Shown piece by piece: positions 1 through 8,966 of a stretch of DNA of 64,000 nt; the first letter of the stretch is position 1; every line of letters starts with the position of its first letter. Location: NCBI GenBank assembly GCA_029261875.1, contig JAJDAL010000045.1, positions 18,472-82,471 on the forward strand. The letters are read 5' to 3'. This DNA is from Deltaproteobacteria bacterium. GTDB lineage: Bacteria; Myxococcota_A; UBA9160; JAJDAL01. Under the pieces are notes generated by a model, which was given only the letters and a program-made list of their open reading frames with translations, was not told the DNA's origin and made no database searches. The translations under genes were made by a program, and so were the position numbers.

Positions 1-2
1 AC

Positions 3-896
3 GACAAGGCGCGGCGGGCCTGGAAATCCTGTAGCGATCTCTACGATGCGGACATCGCCAACACGGACCACTACGTCGGTGAACTCTTCGCGGGATTGAA
101 AAGCCGGGGACGCATGGAGAACACCTGGTTGATCCTGACCGCCGATCACGGTGAGAATCTGGGCGAAGAGGGATTGTTCTATCAACACGGCCCGAGTCTC
201 CACGACGCGAGCTTGCGGATTCCGTTGATCATCGCCGGTCCCGACGTGGCGAGTGGGGTGGACCCGGATCCCATTACGCTGGTCGATTTGGCACCGACGA
301 TCCTGGGTCTCGCTGCGCTCGACGCCGAAGAGGAACTCGAAGGCATCGATCAATCGAGGCGCGTACGGGGCGAAGCGGCAGGCGATTCAACGCGCATCGC
401 CTTTTCCGAGAGTGGCAACGCGCTGATGATTCGAAATCACCCGTATCTCCACAGCGGGTGGGACGGAGAGCGCTCTTGTCTGAACGGAACGCGCTTCTCC
501 CTGTGTGGCGAGCCCGGGAAGGTCGCCGGGTTGTTCGAGCCGGGTGTCGATCCTGAACTCGGGAACGATGTCAGCGAGGACTTTCCCAACGCGCTCGCGG
601 TTCTTCGGGGAGCGCGCGAACGTTGGCCCGTCGGTCATGTGCGATCCCGCAGCGCGCGCACTCCCCGCTTCAAGCTGGTCGATACGCCGCGCATCGAAGG
701 GGGCTACGAGCGAAAACTCGTCGACCTCCGCGCGGACCGCGACGAAGCCGCCGATGTCCGCGATCGACACCCGGACGTGGTGCGACGCCTGGGGGAGGCA
801 CTCGATAGCTGGACGGCGAAACGCGCGGAGGCCGCTTCGCCGCCCGTCGACCCCGGCGTGCTCGAGGGGCTCCGCGCCCTGGGCTACATCGAATAG
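3..896 (+). CDS. Sulfatase, C-terminal part (5' end outside window)
   Basis: The frame is open from the first bases, so the N-terminal half, including the formylglycine site, lies upstream of the window. About 297 residues are visible. The TADHGE motif (Asp codon near 144, His near 147) is the metal-binding signature of the sulfatase/alkaline phosphatase superfamily. The end, LRALGYIE, is the common last element of type I sulfatases. These enzymes hydrolyse sulfate esters, usually in the periplasm or outside the cell. The substrate cannot be inferred here. The gene converges with the aldo/keto reductase, 49 bases away. Confidence 0.85.
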   Translation, partial: DKARRAWKSCSDLYDADIANTDHYVGELFAGLKSRGRMENTWLILTADHGENLGEEGLFYQHGPSLHDASLRIPLIIAGPDVASGVDPDPITLVDLAPTILGLAALDAEEELEGIDQSRRVRGEAAGDSTRIAFSESGNALMIRNHPYLHSGWDGERSCLNGTRFSLCGEPGKVAGLFEPGVDPELGNDVSEDFPNALAVLRGARERWPVGHVRSRSARTPRFKLVDTPRIEGGYERKLVDLRADRDEAADVRDRHPDVVRRLGEALDSWTAKRAEAASPPVDPGVLEGLRALGYIE

Positions 897-945
897 GCGC
901 GCCGCCGGCCTGTCCCAATGGGTTGCGACGCGATCGCCCCGGCGT

Positions 946-1926
946 TCAATTCCACGCCAGGTTGCGACGCGTCGTCCAATAGGTTTCACGCGTTTCGCGA
1001 TCGTCTTCCAACTGCCGGTAAAGGTCTTCGTCGCAATCGACCTCGAGGGCGCGAAGGTTCTGCTCGAGTTGGCTCGGCGTCGCTGCTCCGGACAGCACCA
1101 CATCACACCAGGGCTGCGCCAATACGACGGCGAGGGCGATCGCGTCGATGCCGGTCTCGCGTTCCCGGGCGACCTTCCAGAGGGTTCCGCCTTCGAGGCT
1201 CGGATTGCGTTGTGTCAGGCGTCCGTTGGCTACGCCTTCTTTTACGATGACGCCCATTCCCGCGCGCTTGGCTTCGGCGAGGGCTTCGCCGGCGGACGGT
1301 TCCAATAGGTTCCAGGTCGATTGGACGCAGGAGAAAAGCGGTTCCGCTTCGATCTCGATCGCGAGGGCGCGCCGGATCACGTCGCTTTGATCCGGTCCGC
1401 TGGTCGTCAATCCGATCGACAGCCCGTCGTCGCGGAGTTCCGCCAAGGCGTTGCAGACTTCGGCGTTCTCGAGCACGCCACTTTCGAGGGTCGCCGAATG
1501 AATCTGGTACAAGCCCAGATACGGACCGAGCAACGCCTCGCTTTCCTTCCACTGGCGCTTGAAGTTCGCCAGGGAATGTTCTTTCACTTCGTGCACCGCG
1601 GCGTCCACGCGCCAATCCGCCGTGTAGGTGTAGCCCCACTTGGACCCGATACTGATCTCTCCAGGCACGAGATTCTTGTGGGAGAGCCAGCTCGACAAGA
1701 AGGCTTCCGCCCCGCCGTAGGATCGCGCGGTGTCGATGTAACGGATGCCGGCTTGGCGGGCGGCGTCCAGCACCTGGTGGGTGCGGTGTTCCAGGGCCGC
1801 GGGCTCGCAACGCTCGAGGTCCTGTCCGTGTCCCAGGTTTACGTAGCCCGGCCGCCCGAGGGCGGCGAGTCCGAGGCCCATGCGCGAAACGCGCGGGCCG
1901 CCGATTCCAAGCCTCTTCAGCTGCAT
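946..1926 (-). CDS. Aldo/keto reductase
   Basis: Predicted 326-residue NAD(P)H-dependent oxidoreductase with an (alpha/beta)8 barrel. The catalytic tetrad is visible: Asp65 and Tyr70 in YIDTARSY, Lys96 in SIGSKWGY and His143 in LYQIHS. The C-terminal part carries the usual cofactor-binding region (VLSGAATPSQLEQNL). The ATG at 1926 gives the normal family start MQLKRLG; the open frame extends much further upstream only as a shadow of the divergent aldehyde dehydrogenase. Only 87 bases separate the two divergent genes, so they probably share a control region. The substrate is unknown. Confidence 0.88.
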   Translation of the reverse strand: MQLKRLGIGGPRVSRMGLGLAALGRPGYVNLGHGQDLERCEPAALEHRTHQVLDAARQAGIRYIDTARSYGGAEAFLSSWLSHKNLVPGEISIGSKWGYTYTADWRVDAAVHEVKEHSLANFKRQWKESEALLGPYLGLYQIHSATLESGVLENAEVCNALAELRDDGLSIGLTTSGPDQSDVIRRALAIEIEAEPLFSCVQSTWNLLEPSAGEALAEAKRAGMGVIVKEGVANGRLTQRNPSLEGGTLWKVARERETGIDAIALAVVLAQPWCDVVLSGAATPSQLEQNLRALEVDCDEDLYRQLEDDRETRETYWTTRRNLAWN

Positions 1927-2013
1927 GGCGTTCGGATGACCGTCACCGGTCTTCCCTCCGGACGGGTCTCGGGAGATAATGGCACGAACCGAGAACCAGG
2001 AGGAAACCCATCC

Positions 2014-3519
2014 ATGTCCGCCGCCATCGCACCCCCCATCGAGTCCGTCCAGGCTTTTCTGGCCGAGAAACATCAACTGTTGATCGGCGGCCGATGGGTT
2101 CCCGCCGCGGCGGGGGAGACCTTCGAGGTCGAGAACCCGGCGCGGGAAAGCGTCATCGCCCACGTGGCCCGCGGTCGCGCGGTGGATATCGATCGCGCCG
2201 TCGAAGCGGCTCGCCGCGCCTTCGACGCGGGGCCCTGGCGCCAGGTCACCCCCAGCGAACGCGGGAAATTGATCTGGAAGCTCGCGGACCTGATGGAGGA
2301 GCACACGGAAGATCTCGCGCAGCTCGAATGCCTCGACAACGGCAAACCCCTGGCGGTGGCGCGCGCGGCGGATGTCGCGTTGGCGATCGATCACTTCCGC
2401 TACTACGCGGGTTGGGCGACGAAGATCGAAGGCGAAACCATCCCCGTGAGCGTGCCCTACACGGAGACGCGCTTTCTCGACTTCACCCTGCGCGAGCCCG
2501 TGGGCGTGGTGGGGCAGATCATTCCCTGGAATTTCCCGTTGCTGATGGCGGCCTGGAAACTGGGTGCGGCCCTGGCGTGCGGAAATTGCGTGGTGGTGAA
2601 ACCGGCGGAACAAACGCCGCTCAGCGCATTGTTGATCGGTCAACTCGCCTGCGAGGCGGGCTTCCCGGACGGTGTGATCAATATCGTGACGGGCTACGGC
2701 GATGCGGGCGCGGCCTTGGCGGCCCACGACCATGTGGACAAGGTGGCGTTCACGGGCAGCACGGAAGTCGGGCACGAGATCGTGAAGGCTTCCGCGGGGA
2801 ACCTGAAGCGTGTCAGTCTCGAACTCGGCGGGAAGTCGCCCGCCATCGTGTTCGACGACGCGGATCTCGAATTGGCGGCCGAAGGCGTCGCGGGCGCGAT
2901 CTTCTTCAACCACGGTCAGTGTTGTTGTGCCGGATCCCGCCTGTTTGCGGGGCCGAAGATTCGCGAGGAGTTGATCGAACGCGTATCCGCCATCGCGCAA
3001 AACACCGTCCTCGGGGATGGCTTCGATCCGAATACGGAGATGGGTCCCCTGGTGTCGCGAGAGCAATACGACCGCGTTTGCAACTACATCGGCTCCGGAG
3101 AAGAAGAAGGAGCGCAGATTCAGGCGGGTGGCAAAGCGCGGCCCGAGGGGCTCGATCGGGGCTATTTCGTGCGCCCCACGGTGTTTACGGACGTGAATCC
3201 CGACATGCGGATCCTCCGCGAGGAGATCTTCGGACCCGTGGTGGCGGTGCAGCCCTTCGAGGAAGTCGAGGAGGCGATCGCGCGCGGCAACGACACGGAA
3301 TTCGGACTCGCGGCAAGCGTTTGGACGCGCGACATCGGAAAAGCCCACAAGGTCGCCCAGGGCTTGCGCGCCGGTACGGTCTGGATCAATTGCCACAATG
3401 TGTTCGATGCGGCCGCTCCCTTTGGGGGCTACAAGAAGAGCGGTTACGGTCGCGAGATGGGGCGTCACGCCCTCGAGCTCTACACACAGGTCAAGAACGT
3501 CATCGTCAACCTCGGTTGA
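2014..3519 (+). CDS. NAD(P)+-dependent aldehyde dehydrogenase
   Basis: Predicted 501-residue aldehyde dehydrogenase oxidising an aldehyde to a carboxylic acid. The start ATG follows a strong AGGAGG site at 1998-2003. PWNFP (171-175) belongs to the cofactor-binding fold, FTGST (246-250) binds the nicotinamide side, LELGG holds general base Glu270, and FFNHGQCCCAGSR places the nucleophile at Cys304, as in ALDH1/ALDH2. Length is typical. The SnoaL-like gene follows 16 bases downstream and is probably cotranscribed. The exact aldehyde is not evident; betaine-aldehyde or fatty-aldehyde types are both possible. Confidence 0.93.
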   Translation: MSAAIAPPIESVQAFLAEKHQLLIGGRWVPAAAGETFEVENPARESVIAHVARGRAVDIDRAVEAARRAFDAGPWRQVTPSERGKLIWKLADLMEEHTEDLAQLECLDNGKPLAVARAADVALAIDHFRYYAGWATKIEGETIPVSVPYTETRFLDFTLREPVGVVGQIIPWNFPLLMAAWKLGAALACGNCVVVKPAEQTPLSALLIGQLACEAGFPDGVINIVTGYGDAGAALAAHDHVDKVAFTGSTEVGHEIVKASAGNLKRVSLELGGKSPAIVFDDADLELAAEGVAGAIFFNHGQCCCAGSRLFAGPKIREELIERVSAIAQNTVLGDGFDPNTEMGPLVSREQYDRVCNYIGSGEEEGAQIQAGGKARPEGLDRGYFVRPTVFTDVNPDMRILREEIFGPVVAVQPFEEVEEAIARGNDTEFGLAASVWTRDIGKAHKVAQGLRAGTVWINCHNVFDAAAPFGGYKKSGYGREMGRHALELYTQVKNVIVNLG

Positions 3520-3535
3520 TGAGTCCGGAGGAATC

Positions 3536-4012
3536 GTGGGTCGCTTCAGTCGCGCCGAATTGGAAGCCGCGTTTCAGAACTACATCGAGGTCAACGACAA
3601 GGCGTCTGCGACGGGGGATTGGAACGCCTGGGCGAACAAATTCACCGAAGACGTCCACTACGTCGAGCACGCCTACGGAGAGTTTCGCGGTCGCGAAGTC
3701 GTGCGGGATTGGATCGCCGAGGTCATGGCCCCGTTCCCCCATATGGACTTCCCCATGGATTGGTGGATCGTCGATGAAGAGCGGGGCTGGGTGGTGTTCC
3801 AATGTCAGAACCGCCTGCTTCATCCGAAAAATCCCGCGGGCCCACCGTTCCAATTTCCCACCTGGACTTTGCTCAAGTACGCGGGAGATAACCTCTGGTC
3901 CTACGAAGAGGACAACTACAATCCCAGCGAAGCGAGCGAAGTCATCAAGGCTTGGCTCGCCGCAGGCGGCCAGCTCGTGCAACGCGAAACGCGCAAGATG
4001 ACCAAGGCGTGA
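3536..4012 (+). CDS. SnoaL/NTF2-like protein
   Basis: Predicted 158-residue protein of the NTF2/SnoaL cone fold: a helical N-terminus (RAELEAAFQNYIEVNDKASATGDW), then WANKFTEDVHYVEHAYGEFRGREVVRDWI and a beta-rich half. Such proteins are isomerases, cyclases, dehydratases or ring-hydroxylase small subunits; ketosteroid isomerase shares the fold. The GTG at 3536 is chosen because GGAGG lies 4 bases upstream and the protein then has family length. It follows the aldehyde dehydrogenase closely and converges with the AsmA-like gene. The reaction is not determined. Confidence 0.8.
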   Translation: MGRFSRAELEAAFQNYIEVNDKASATGDWNAWANKFTEDVHYVEHAYGEFRGREVVRDWIAEVMAPFPHMDFPMDWWIVDEERGWVVFQCQNRLLHPKNPAGPPFQFPTWTLLKYAGDNLWSYEEDNYNPSEASEVIKAWLAAGGQLVQRETRKMTKA

Positions 4013-4023
4013 GCCCCGCGGGC

Positions 4024-4839
4024 TTACTCGCTATCGCCTTGCAGTAGGTTTCCGAGCCCGCGAATCGCGCGGCCCGCTCCCTCGCCCAGCCGGCGTTCCG
4101 CTTCATCGGCGAGCCGGTTCGTGGCCGTGCCGGGAAGATCGATGGCAATCCGCTGGAGGCCTCCGAGGCCCGACCGCAGATCTCCGGAAATGGCCGCCGG
4201 GAGGCCACTTTTCCGCGAAATGGCCGTCAGAACGGCCTGGGTCACGACGCCCGAAATTTCCTGCAATGTGGCGCCGCCGGTGGATTCGGATCCGACGTTG
4301 CGCAAACGGATTTCCGGAATGAGGACTTCGAGTTCGCTCTGTTTTCCCAGTTCCGGCAGGAACTGAATGATTCCCGTTACGTTCGCAATCGAGATCTCCT
4401 CGATCACGAACTTCTTTCGCGCATCCGCGCTCTCGCTACCCGGCGTGTCGCCGGAATCCAGATGTTCGAAAATCGCGCCGTAGTTGGTCGCCTTGCCTCT
4501 ACGCTCCAGGCGAACGTCGATGCCATCCAGCGCCAGTCGGGGCACGACCACCGTATCGCTGCGCAGAGACTCGAGGGAAACGTCGACGCCGCCGGACTCC
4601 AAGAACAGGAAGTCCGACGCGAAGGGCGAAGGGTTGGCGACCCGTAAGCCGCCCAGTCGGATCTGGCCCGAAAGCAGGCCGATGCGAACCGATCGGACCG
4701 TCGTATCCACACCGAGCGCCGCGCTTGCGCCGCGTTCGATGGCCAGCTCCGCAAGCGTGTTGATGTAGAACCAGACGCCGCCGAGCGCGAGAACGACCAG
4801 CAACAGGAGTGCCAGCAGCGCGCGCATAGCGAGCTTCAT
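4024..4839 (-). CDS. AsmA-like membrane-anchored protein
   Basis: 271 residues with a single N-terminal transmembrane segment (roughly residues 5-27, rich in Leu/Val) followed by a periplasmic domain. The pattern VRSVRIGLLSGQIRLGGLRVANP, then LESLRSDTVVVPRLALDGIDVRLE, resembles the opening of AsmA/TamB/DUF748 proteins, which take part in lipid or envelope transport. It is much shorter than full AsmA. The start lies next to a GGGGGAGGAG stretch, and the gene sits 30 bases downstream of the BON lipoprotein, so the two form an envelope operon. Function beyond envelope location is inference. Confidence 0.7.
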   Translation of the reverse strand: MKLAMRALLALLLLVVLALGGVWFYINTLAELAIERGASAALGVDTTVRSVRIGLLSGQIRLGGLRVANPSPFASDFLFLESGGVDVSLESLRSDTVVVPRLALDGIDVRLERRGKATNYGAIFEHLDSGDTPGSESADARKKFVIEEISIANVTGIIQFLPELGKQSELEVLIPEIRLRNVGSESTGGATLQEISGVVTQAVLTAISRKSGLPAAISGDLRSGLGGLQRIAIDLPGTATNRLADEAERRLGEGAGRAIRGLGNLLQGDSE

Positions 4840-4869
4840 CTCCTCCCCCTTCGAAGTGTCGGCGTTGCG

Positions 4870-5391
4870 CTATTGGGTCGGCGGCGGCGTTGCGACGGCC
4901 GGGGTGTCGACGGCGATGGAACTCTCGACGCCGATCACTCCGGGGGCGTCCCCCGCGATGTCGACGGCGCGTTGCTGAAGTTCGGCGTCGGGAACGCGAC
5001 CGCGAAGGTATACGACGCCATCTTCCACCTGGGCCGCAATGGCGAATTTTTCGAGATCTTCGTCTTCGAGAAGAGCTCGCTGAATGATTCGAAACAAAAC
5101 CGTGTCGGTGGCGCGGGCGTCGATCGAGGTTTCGATTTTTCCGAGCTCGATCTCGGCCTGGCGCAGTTCTCGCTTGGCGACCTGCAACTCTTCGTCGGCG
5201 GCTTCGGCCTGGGCTTCGCGTTCCTCCACCACGGCGCGCGCGTCGGAAACGGCCTGGCTCGCCGCGACGAGGGATTTCTGGGCGGCTTCGAGTTGGGCCT
5301 GGTCGTCGTCGGAGCCGCAGCCCGCCAGGGACAGGACGGCCACGAGGCCGGAAAGAGCGATCAAACGGTTCGGGTATTGAAAACAGCGCAT
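4870..5391 (-). CDS. Lipoprotein with coiled coil and BON domain
   Basis: 173 residues. The signal sequence ends in the lipobox LAGC, so the protein is predicted to be lipid-anchored. A long Gln/Glu/Ala-rich coiled coil follows (about 35-90), then a BON-type domain with the pattern VEDGVVYLRGRVPDAELQQRAVDIAGDAPGV. BON domains bind membranes or peptidoglycan-linked partners. The ATG at 5391 is preferred over an in-frame TTG four codons upstream because GGAGG sits 7 bases before it. It is followed by the AsmA-like gene. Confidence 0.8.
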   Translation of the reverse strand: MRCFQYPNRLIALSGLVAVLSLAGCGSDDDQAQLEAAQKSLVAASQAVSDARAVVEEREAQAEAADEELQVAKRELRQAEIELGKIETSIDARATDTVLFRIIQRALLEDEDLEKFAIAAQVEDGVVYLRGRVPDAELQQRAVDIAGDAPGVIGVESSIAVDTPAVATPPPTQ

Positions 5392-5493
5392 GGGGCCCTC
5401 CAATTGGGAAACAGAGCATATCGCGAATGGGTGTGAAGCAGCTACTGGGACGGATCGCCGCTGCAGGGGAGTGTTTCGGCCGCTCTCGCGCCG

Positions 5494-6618
5494 CTAATGG
5501 ACGGGCAGAAGCTCCGCCGTAGCTCCGATTTTCTTGCGCTTGCGGTTGATGTCCCGCAGCTCGAGCATGGCTTCGTTGGCGACGTCTTCGCCAAGGGCGA
5601 TTTCGCCCTCCTTGGCGAGCTCCGCGACGTCGACCCAGCCCGCGTATCGGTGGCTCGTGCGTTCGGTGATGATTCCCGCGTGCAGCAGGGTCTTGACCAA
5701 CACGCGGAACGCATTGGTGCTGCGGCGCATGGCCTGGCGACGAATGTCGTCGGTGAACGACTCGCGAATTGCGCCGGACACCCAATCGGGATCGAGGCCG
5801 AATTTCGGATAGATGGCGCGTTTCTGCTCGGCGTTGATGAGATTCATCAGCAGGTTCTCGAAGCATTCCGCCGCCCAGTTCTCGACGCGCTCGTGCTCTT
5901 CCTCGCTGAGTTTCGGCACCGTGAGTTTGGCCCAGATGCGTCCGAAGCGATGGTGAAAGGATTCGTCGGTCATGACGAGTTGAACCGTACGTCGCAGCAA
6001 CGGATCTTGGGTCTTCGAATGGATGGTCGCGAAGGCCCCCATGGCGAAACCCTCGATCAGCATCTGCATGCCGATCAGCTTCTTGTAGACCTCGGGGGCG
6101 AGGATGATTTCGTTCATGAGGTTCTGAAGCGTCGAGCCCACCGGCATTGGCGTACCCCAGCGCGCGCCAATGTATTGCGAGAACGCATTGACGTGGCGGG
6201 CTTCCTCGCGGGTCTGATTGGCGGCGTATTCCTGGGGGCCGGGATCGAGCAGGACCTGACACAGGCTCGCGGATAGCGACATGGCGCCCTGCTCGCCGTG
6301 GAGAATCTGCGAGATGCTGAAGCGCGTGACTTCGTTCCCCAGGGCGATTTGTTGACCTTCGTCGAGTTTGTCCACGATGGCGGAATTGAGTTCCACGCTG
6401 AAGTCCCGCGGCATGATGAGTTCTTCGGTCATGTCGAAAGGCTGTTGGAAATCGATGTAAACCGGGTCGTTGGGGTCCCAGAAGTGATCCACCGTGGCGG
6501 AGATGATTTCGTCGAAGGCGTCGCCGCGGCGTCCGTAGCGCTCGACTTCCACCATCGCGTCGAAATCGTCGCGGTCGACGGTGTCGTAGATGGGATCGCG
6601 GGTGATGTGATTCGCCAA
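5494..6618 (-). CDS. Ferritin-like di-iron carboxylate protein, probable oxygenase/desaturase
   Basis: 374 residues. The full set of di-iron ligands of the ferritin-like four-helix bundle can be read: Glu109 (GEQG), Glu139 and His142 (EEARH), Glu189 (LIEGF) and Glu219 with His222 (DESFHH). Spacing fits two ExxH pairs plus two single glutamates, as in AurF-type oxygenases, acyl-ACP desaturases and related enzymes. The start is a TTG at 6618 with AGGAG 8 bases upstream; longer starts would overlap the TetR gene. It lies 11 bases downstream of that gene, so TetR may control it. Substrate unknown, possibly a lipid. Confidence 0.75.
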   Translation of the reverse strand: MANHITRDPIYDTVDRDDFDAMVEVERYGRRGDAFDEIISATVDHFWDPNDPVYIDFQQPFDMTEELIMPRDFSVELNSAIVDKLDEGQQIALGNEVTRFSISQILHGEQGAMSLSASLCQVLLDPGPQEYAANQTREEARHVNAFSQYIGARWGTPMPVGSTLQNLMNEIILAPEVYKKLIGMQMLIEGFAMGAFATIHSKTQDPLLRRTVQLVMTDESFHHRFGRIWAKLTVPKLSEEEHERVENWAAECFENLLMNLINAEQKRAIYPKFGLDPDWVSGAIRESFTDDIRRQAMRRSTNAFRVLVKTLLHAGIITERTSHRYAGWVDVAELAKEGEIALGEDVANEAMLELRDINRKRKKIGATAELLPVH

Positions 6619-6629
6619 GGGGTTGTCTC

Positions 6630-7274
6630 CTAGAGGCTGTCGGGTTCGCGCGTGGAGCGCGAGACCGGGTGGAGTCGGACCAGGGTTTCGATGACGGCTT
6701 CGCGCGGAGCGCGCTCGGGATCTTCGCTCCACCACGCCACGACCCGCGCCCACATGATCGTGAGCGCACGCGCCGCCACAGCGGGATGCCAGTCCGGGTC
6801 CGCATGGCCGGCCGCCATGCGTTTGCGAAGCCCGGCCTCGACGCTCGGAACCAATTCGTCGAGCACGTCTTCTTCGATGTTCGCGGCCTGGTGATCCCGC
6901 CCGAAGATGACCTGAACCAGGTTGCGATTCTCCTCGGCGAAGTCCAGCAGGACGGCGACCCGGGCGCGAATGGCCGCCTGGGGGCTTTCGGAGGATTGGG
7001 CCGCGGTGTGGCGCAAACGCGCGCGCAGCTCCGCCAGGGCATCGAACACGATGGCGCGAAACAGTTCGTGCTTGTCCCGGAAATGCAGGTAGAAGGTGCC
7101 CGCGGCCACGCCCGCGCCGCGCGCGATCTGAACCGTCGTGGTGCGGTGCAGTCCGCGCTGGGCGAACAACGCCGTTCCTGCCGCGACCAGGCGTCGTCGG
7201 GTTTCCGCCCGGCTGCGCTCCGGGGCGCGCAGGGGAGGGCTGACGAGAGATTCAGCAACTGAACTTTGTTTCAC
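6630..7274 (-). CDS. TetR family transcriptional regulator
   Basis: 214 residues with a GTG start. The N-terminal helix-turn-helix is clear: TRRRLVAAGTALFAQRGLHRTTT, then VQIARGAGVAAGTFYLHFRDKHELF. The remaining two-thirds is the variable ligand-binding domain. It heads a two-gene unit with the di-iron protein. This is the only TetR-type regulator in the window, but nothing like the shared inverted repeat at 19106, 50558 and 50689 is seen beside its own start, so there is no sequence evidence that it controls those operons. Confidence 0.92.
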   Translation of the reverse strand: MKQSSVAESLVSPPLRAPERSRAETRRRLVAAGTALFAQRGLHRTTTVQIARGAGVAAGTFYLHFRDKHELFRAIVFDALAELRARLRHTAAQSSESPQAAIRARVAVLLDFAEENRNLVQVIFGRDHQAANIEEDVLDELVPSVEAGLRKRMAAGHADPDWHPAVAARALTIMWARVVAWWSEDPERAPREAVIETLVRLHPVSRSTREPDSL

Positions 7275-7338
7275 TTCGAAAGCCTACGAGATCGCGCGAA
7301 TCGACGCCAGGCCAAAAAAAACGAACGAGGTCGATGGG

Positions 7339-8808
7339 TTAGAGAGACGCCTCGGAGCGCTCGGCGGTTGGCTCCAGGGTGGCGGGCGTCGCGCGCTTCA
7401 CCTCGGCGACGTCACAGATCTGCGCAAAGGATTCCTCGAGCGCGAGCGCGAAGTCGTGGAGGTCCGGGACCAGATCCCAATCTGCCATCAAGCCCCATTG
7501 GAGCTTGCCCGCGTAGCTGAAGAGGGCGACTCCCAGGGTGTGATTCGTGAGCAGGTTCAGCATGGGATAGGTGTCCAACATGCGCGATCCCAACATGTAG
7601 AGGGGGATCTGCGGACCCGGGACGTTGGTGACCACCAGGTTTGCGGCGCCCATGCGGTACGCGGCGCGGGTGGCGGTCGAGAGCAGCGTCGGGACGGTCC
7701 ATTCGCTCACCGCCGCCAATACTTCGGCACCCAGGGCCTGGCGCGAATGTTTCAGGGTCTCGGTGACTTCGCGCACGTTGGCGAGTCGGGCGCGCGCATC
7801 CTCGCTCCCGAGCGGGAGCGAGACCGCCCACAAGGCAATTTGATTTCCCGTCGTTCCCCGTTGCGACGCCGCCCGCATGCTGACGGGCACCATGGCGCGA
7901 AAATCGAGCCGCTGCAGGGTCTGGTTGGGAATCCCGCGCTTCACGAGGAAGCGCGTAAGCGCGCCCGCAACCGTGGCCAGCACGACATCGTTCACGGTGC
8001 CGCCGAGACGATTCTTGACGGCTTTCACGTGTTCGAGTTCGAAGGTCAGCCAGTCGAAGCGCCGGTGCGGCCCCACCGGGCGGTTGAGGAGCGTTTCCGA
8101 GGCTGGATTCATTCCCGAGGCCAGGGCTTCCCGGAGCGCCGTTACGCGTTCGGTGAATTCGTCACGCGCTTCGGCGAGATTGCGGAGCGCCCAATTCAAT
8201 CCACCGAGCGCGCGCAATGGCGTCGTCAGCCGCCGGCCGAACTCGCGTCCCGCGAGTTCGATTGCGCTGGGTACCGGTTCGCGAATCCATTCGACGGGTT
8301 CCGGGGTCGGATCGTTTGGCGTGGGCGAGAGCAACACCGCCATCAGATCCACGCCCGCAATACCGTCGATCATGCAGTGATGGGACTTCGTGATCAGCGC
8401 GAAACGATCGCCCTCGAGGCCTTCCACCACCCAGACTTCCCACAGCGGTTTTCCGCGGTCGAGCTTCTGGGACATGATTCGACCGGCCAGGCGCTTGAGT
8501 TGTCGTTCGTCGCCGGGCTCGGGCAAGCTGGAATGGCGCACGTGGTAGTCGAGGTTGAAGCGGTCGTCGTCGACCCACACCGGGTGATTCTCGAGCGGGA
8601 TCCACGCGATCTTCTGACGGTAGCGGGGAATCTTGTGCAGGCGGGAGGCCAGGTGATCGCGGATGCGGTCCGCCGCGATCCCTCCGTCCCGGCGCAACAG
8701 CGAGCCGCCCTCGAAGATCATCGTGACCGCGACGTGCTGGGGATAATTTCCCCGCTCGATGTCGAGGAAAGTCCGGTCGATGACCGAAAGTCGTTCATAG
8801 CGGGCCAT
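7339..8808 (-). CDS. Wax ester synthase/diacylglycerol acyltransferase (WES/DGAT), paralogue 1
   Basis: 489 residues, the usual length of bacterial WES/DGAT enzymes, which esterify acyl-CoA with long-chain alcohols or diacylglycerol to make storage lipid. The active-site motif HHxxxDG is present (His143, His144, Asp148, Gly149 in SHHCMIDG). Further family blocks are PLWEVWVVEGLEGDRFAL and VVTNVPGPQIPLYMLG. It is transcribed away from a second WES/DGAT gene across a 158-base gap, and the two are clearly paralogous. Whether it prefers wax esters or triacylglycerol cannot be told. Confidence 0.93.
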   Translation of the reverse strand: MARYERLSVIDRTFLDIERGNYPQHVAVTMIFEGGSLLRRDGGIAADRIRDHLASRLHKIPRYRQKIAWIPLENHPVWVDDDRFNLDYHVRHSSLPEPGDERQLKRLAGRIMSQKLDRGKPLWEVWVVEGLEGDRFALITKSHHCMIDGIAGVDLMAVLLSPTPNDPTPEPVEWIREPVPSAIELAGREFGRRLTTPLRALGGLNWALRNLAEARDEFTERVTALREALASGMNPASETLLNRPVGPHRRFDWLTFELEHVKAVKNRLGGTVNDVVLATVAGALTRFLVKRGIPNQTLQRLDFRAMVPVSMRAASQRGTTGNQIALWAVSLPLGSEDARARLANVREVTETLKHSRQALGAEVLAAVSEWTVPTLLSTATRAAYRMGAANLVVTNVPGPQIPLYMLGSRMLDTYPMLNLLTNHTLGVALFSYAGKLQWGLMADWDLVPDLHDFALALEESFAQICDVAEVKRATPATLEPTAERSEASL

Positions 8809-8966
8809 GGGGGGTCTCCAGCACCCGATTCTACGCTGGAGTTGCCGCAGATGACAGCGGGAAAAGCCCCCGCCCCAAACGGGCGCGAACGGTTTATCAT
8901 GGTCGGTCGCGGGTGTTTGCGGACGCCGCCGGGTTTCTCGGCGAGTCTGCGGGGGAAGTGACCGAT

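Noticed and set aside
2094..4001. A 635-codon plus-strand frame inside the aldehyde dehydrogenase and SnoaL genes
   Set aside because: Arg-rich out-of-frame translation of two well-supported genes.
4499..7258. A 919-codon minus-strand open frame
   Set aside because: It is Arg/Pro/Ser-rich and lies across four better-supported genes in another frame; it is a shadow produced by high GC.
6630..7274. This TetR as the regulator of the three shared operator sites
   Set aside because: No copy of the motif is seen near its own gene, and it sits with an unrelated di-iron protein; the link is not supported.
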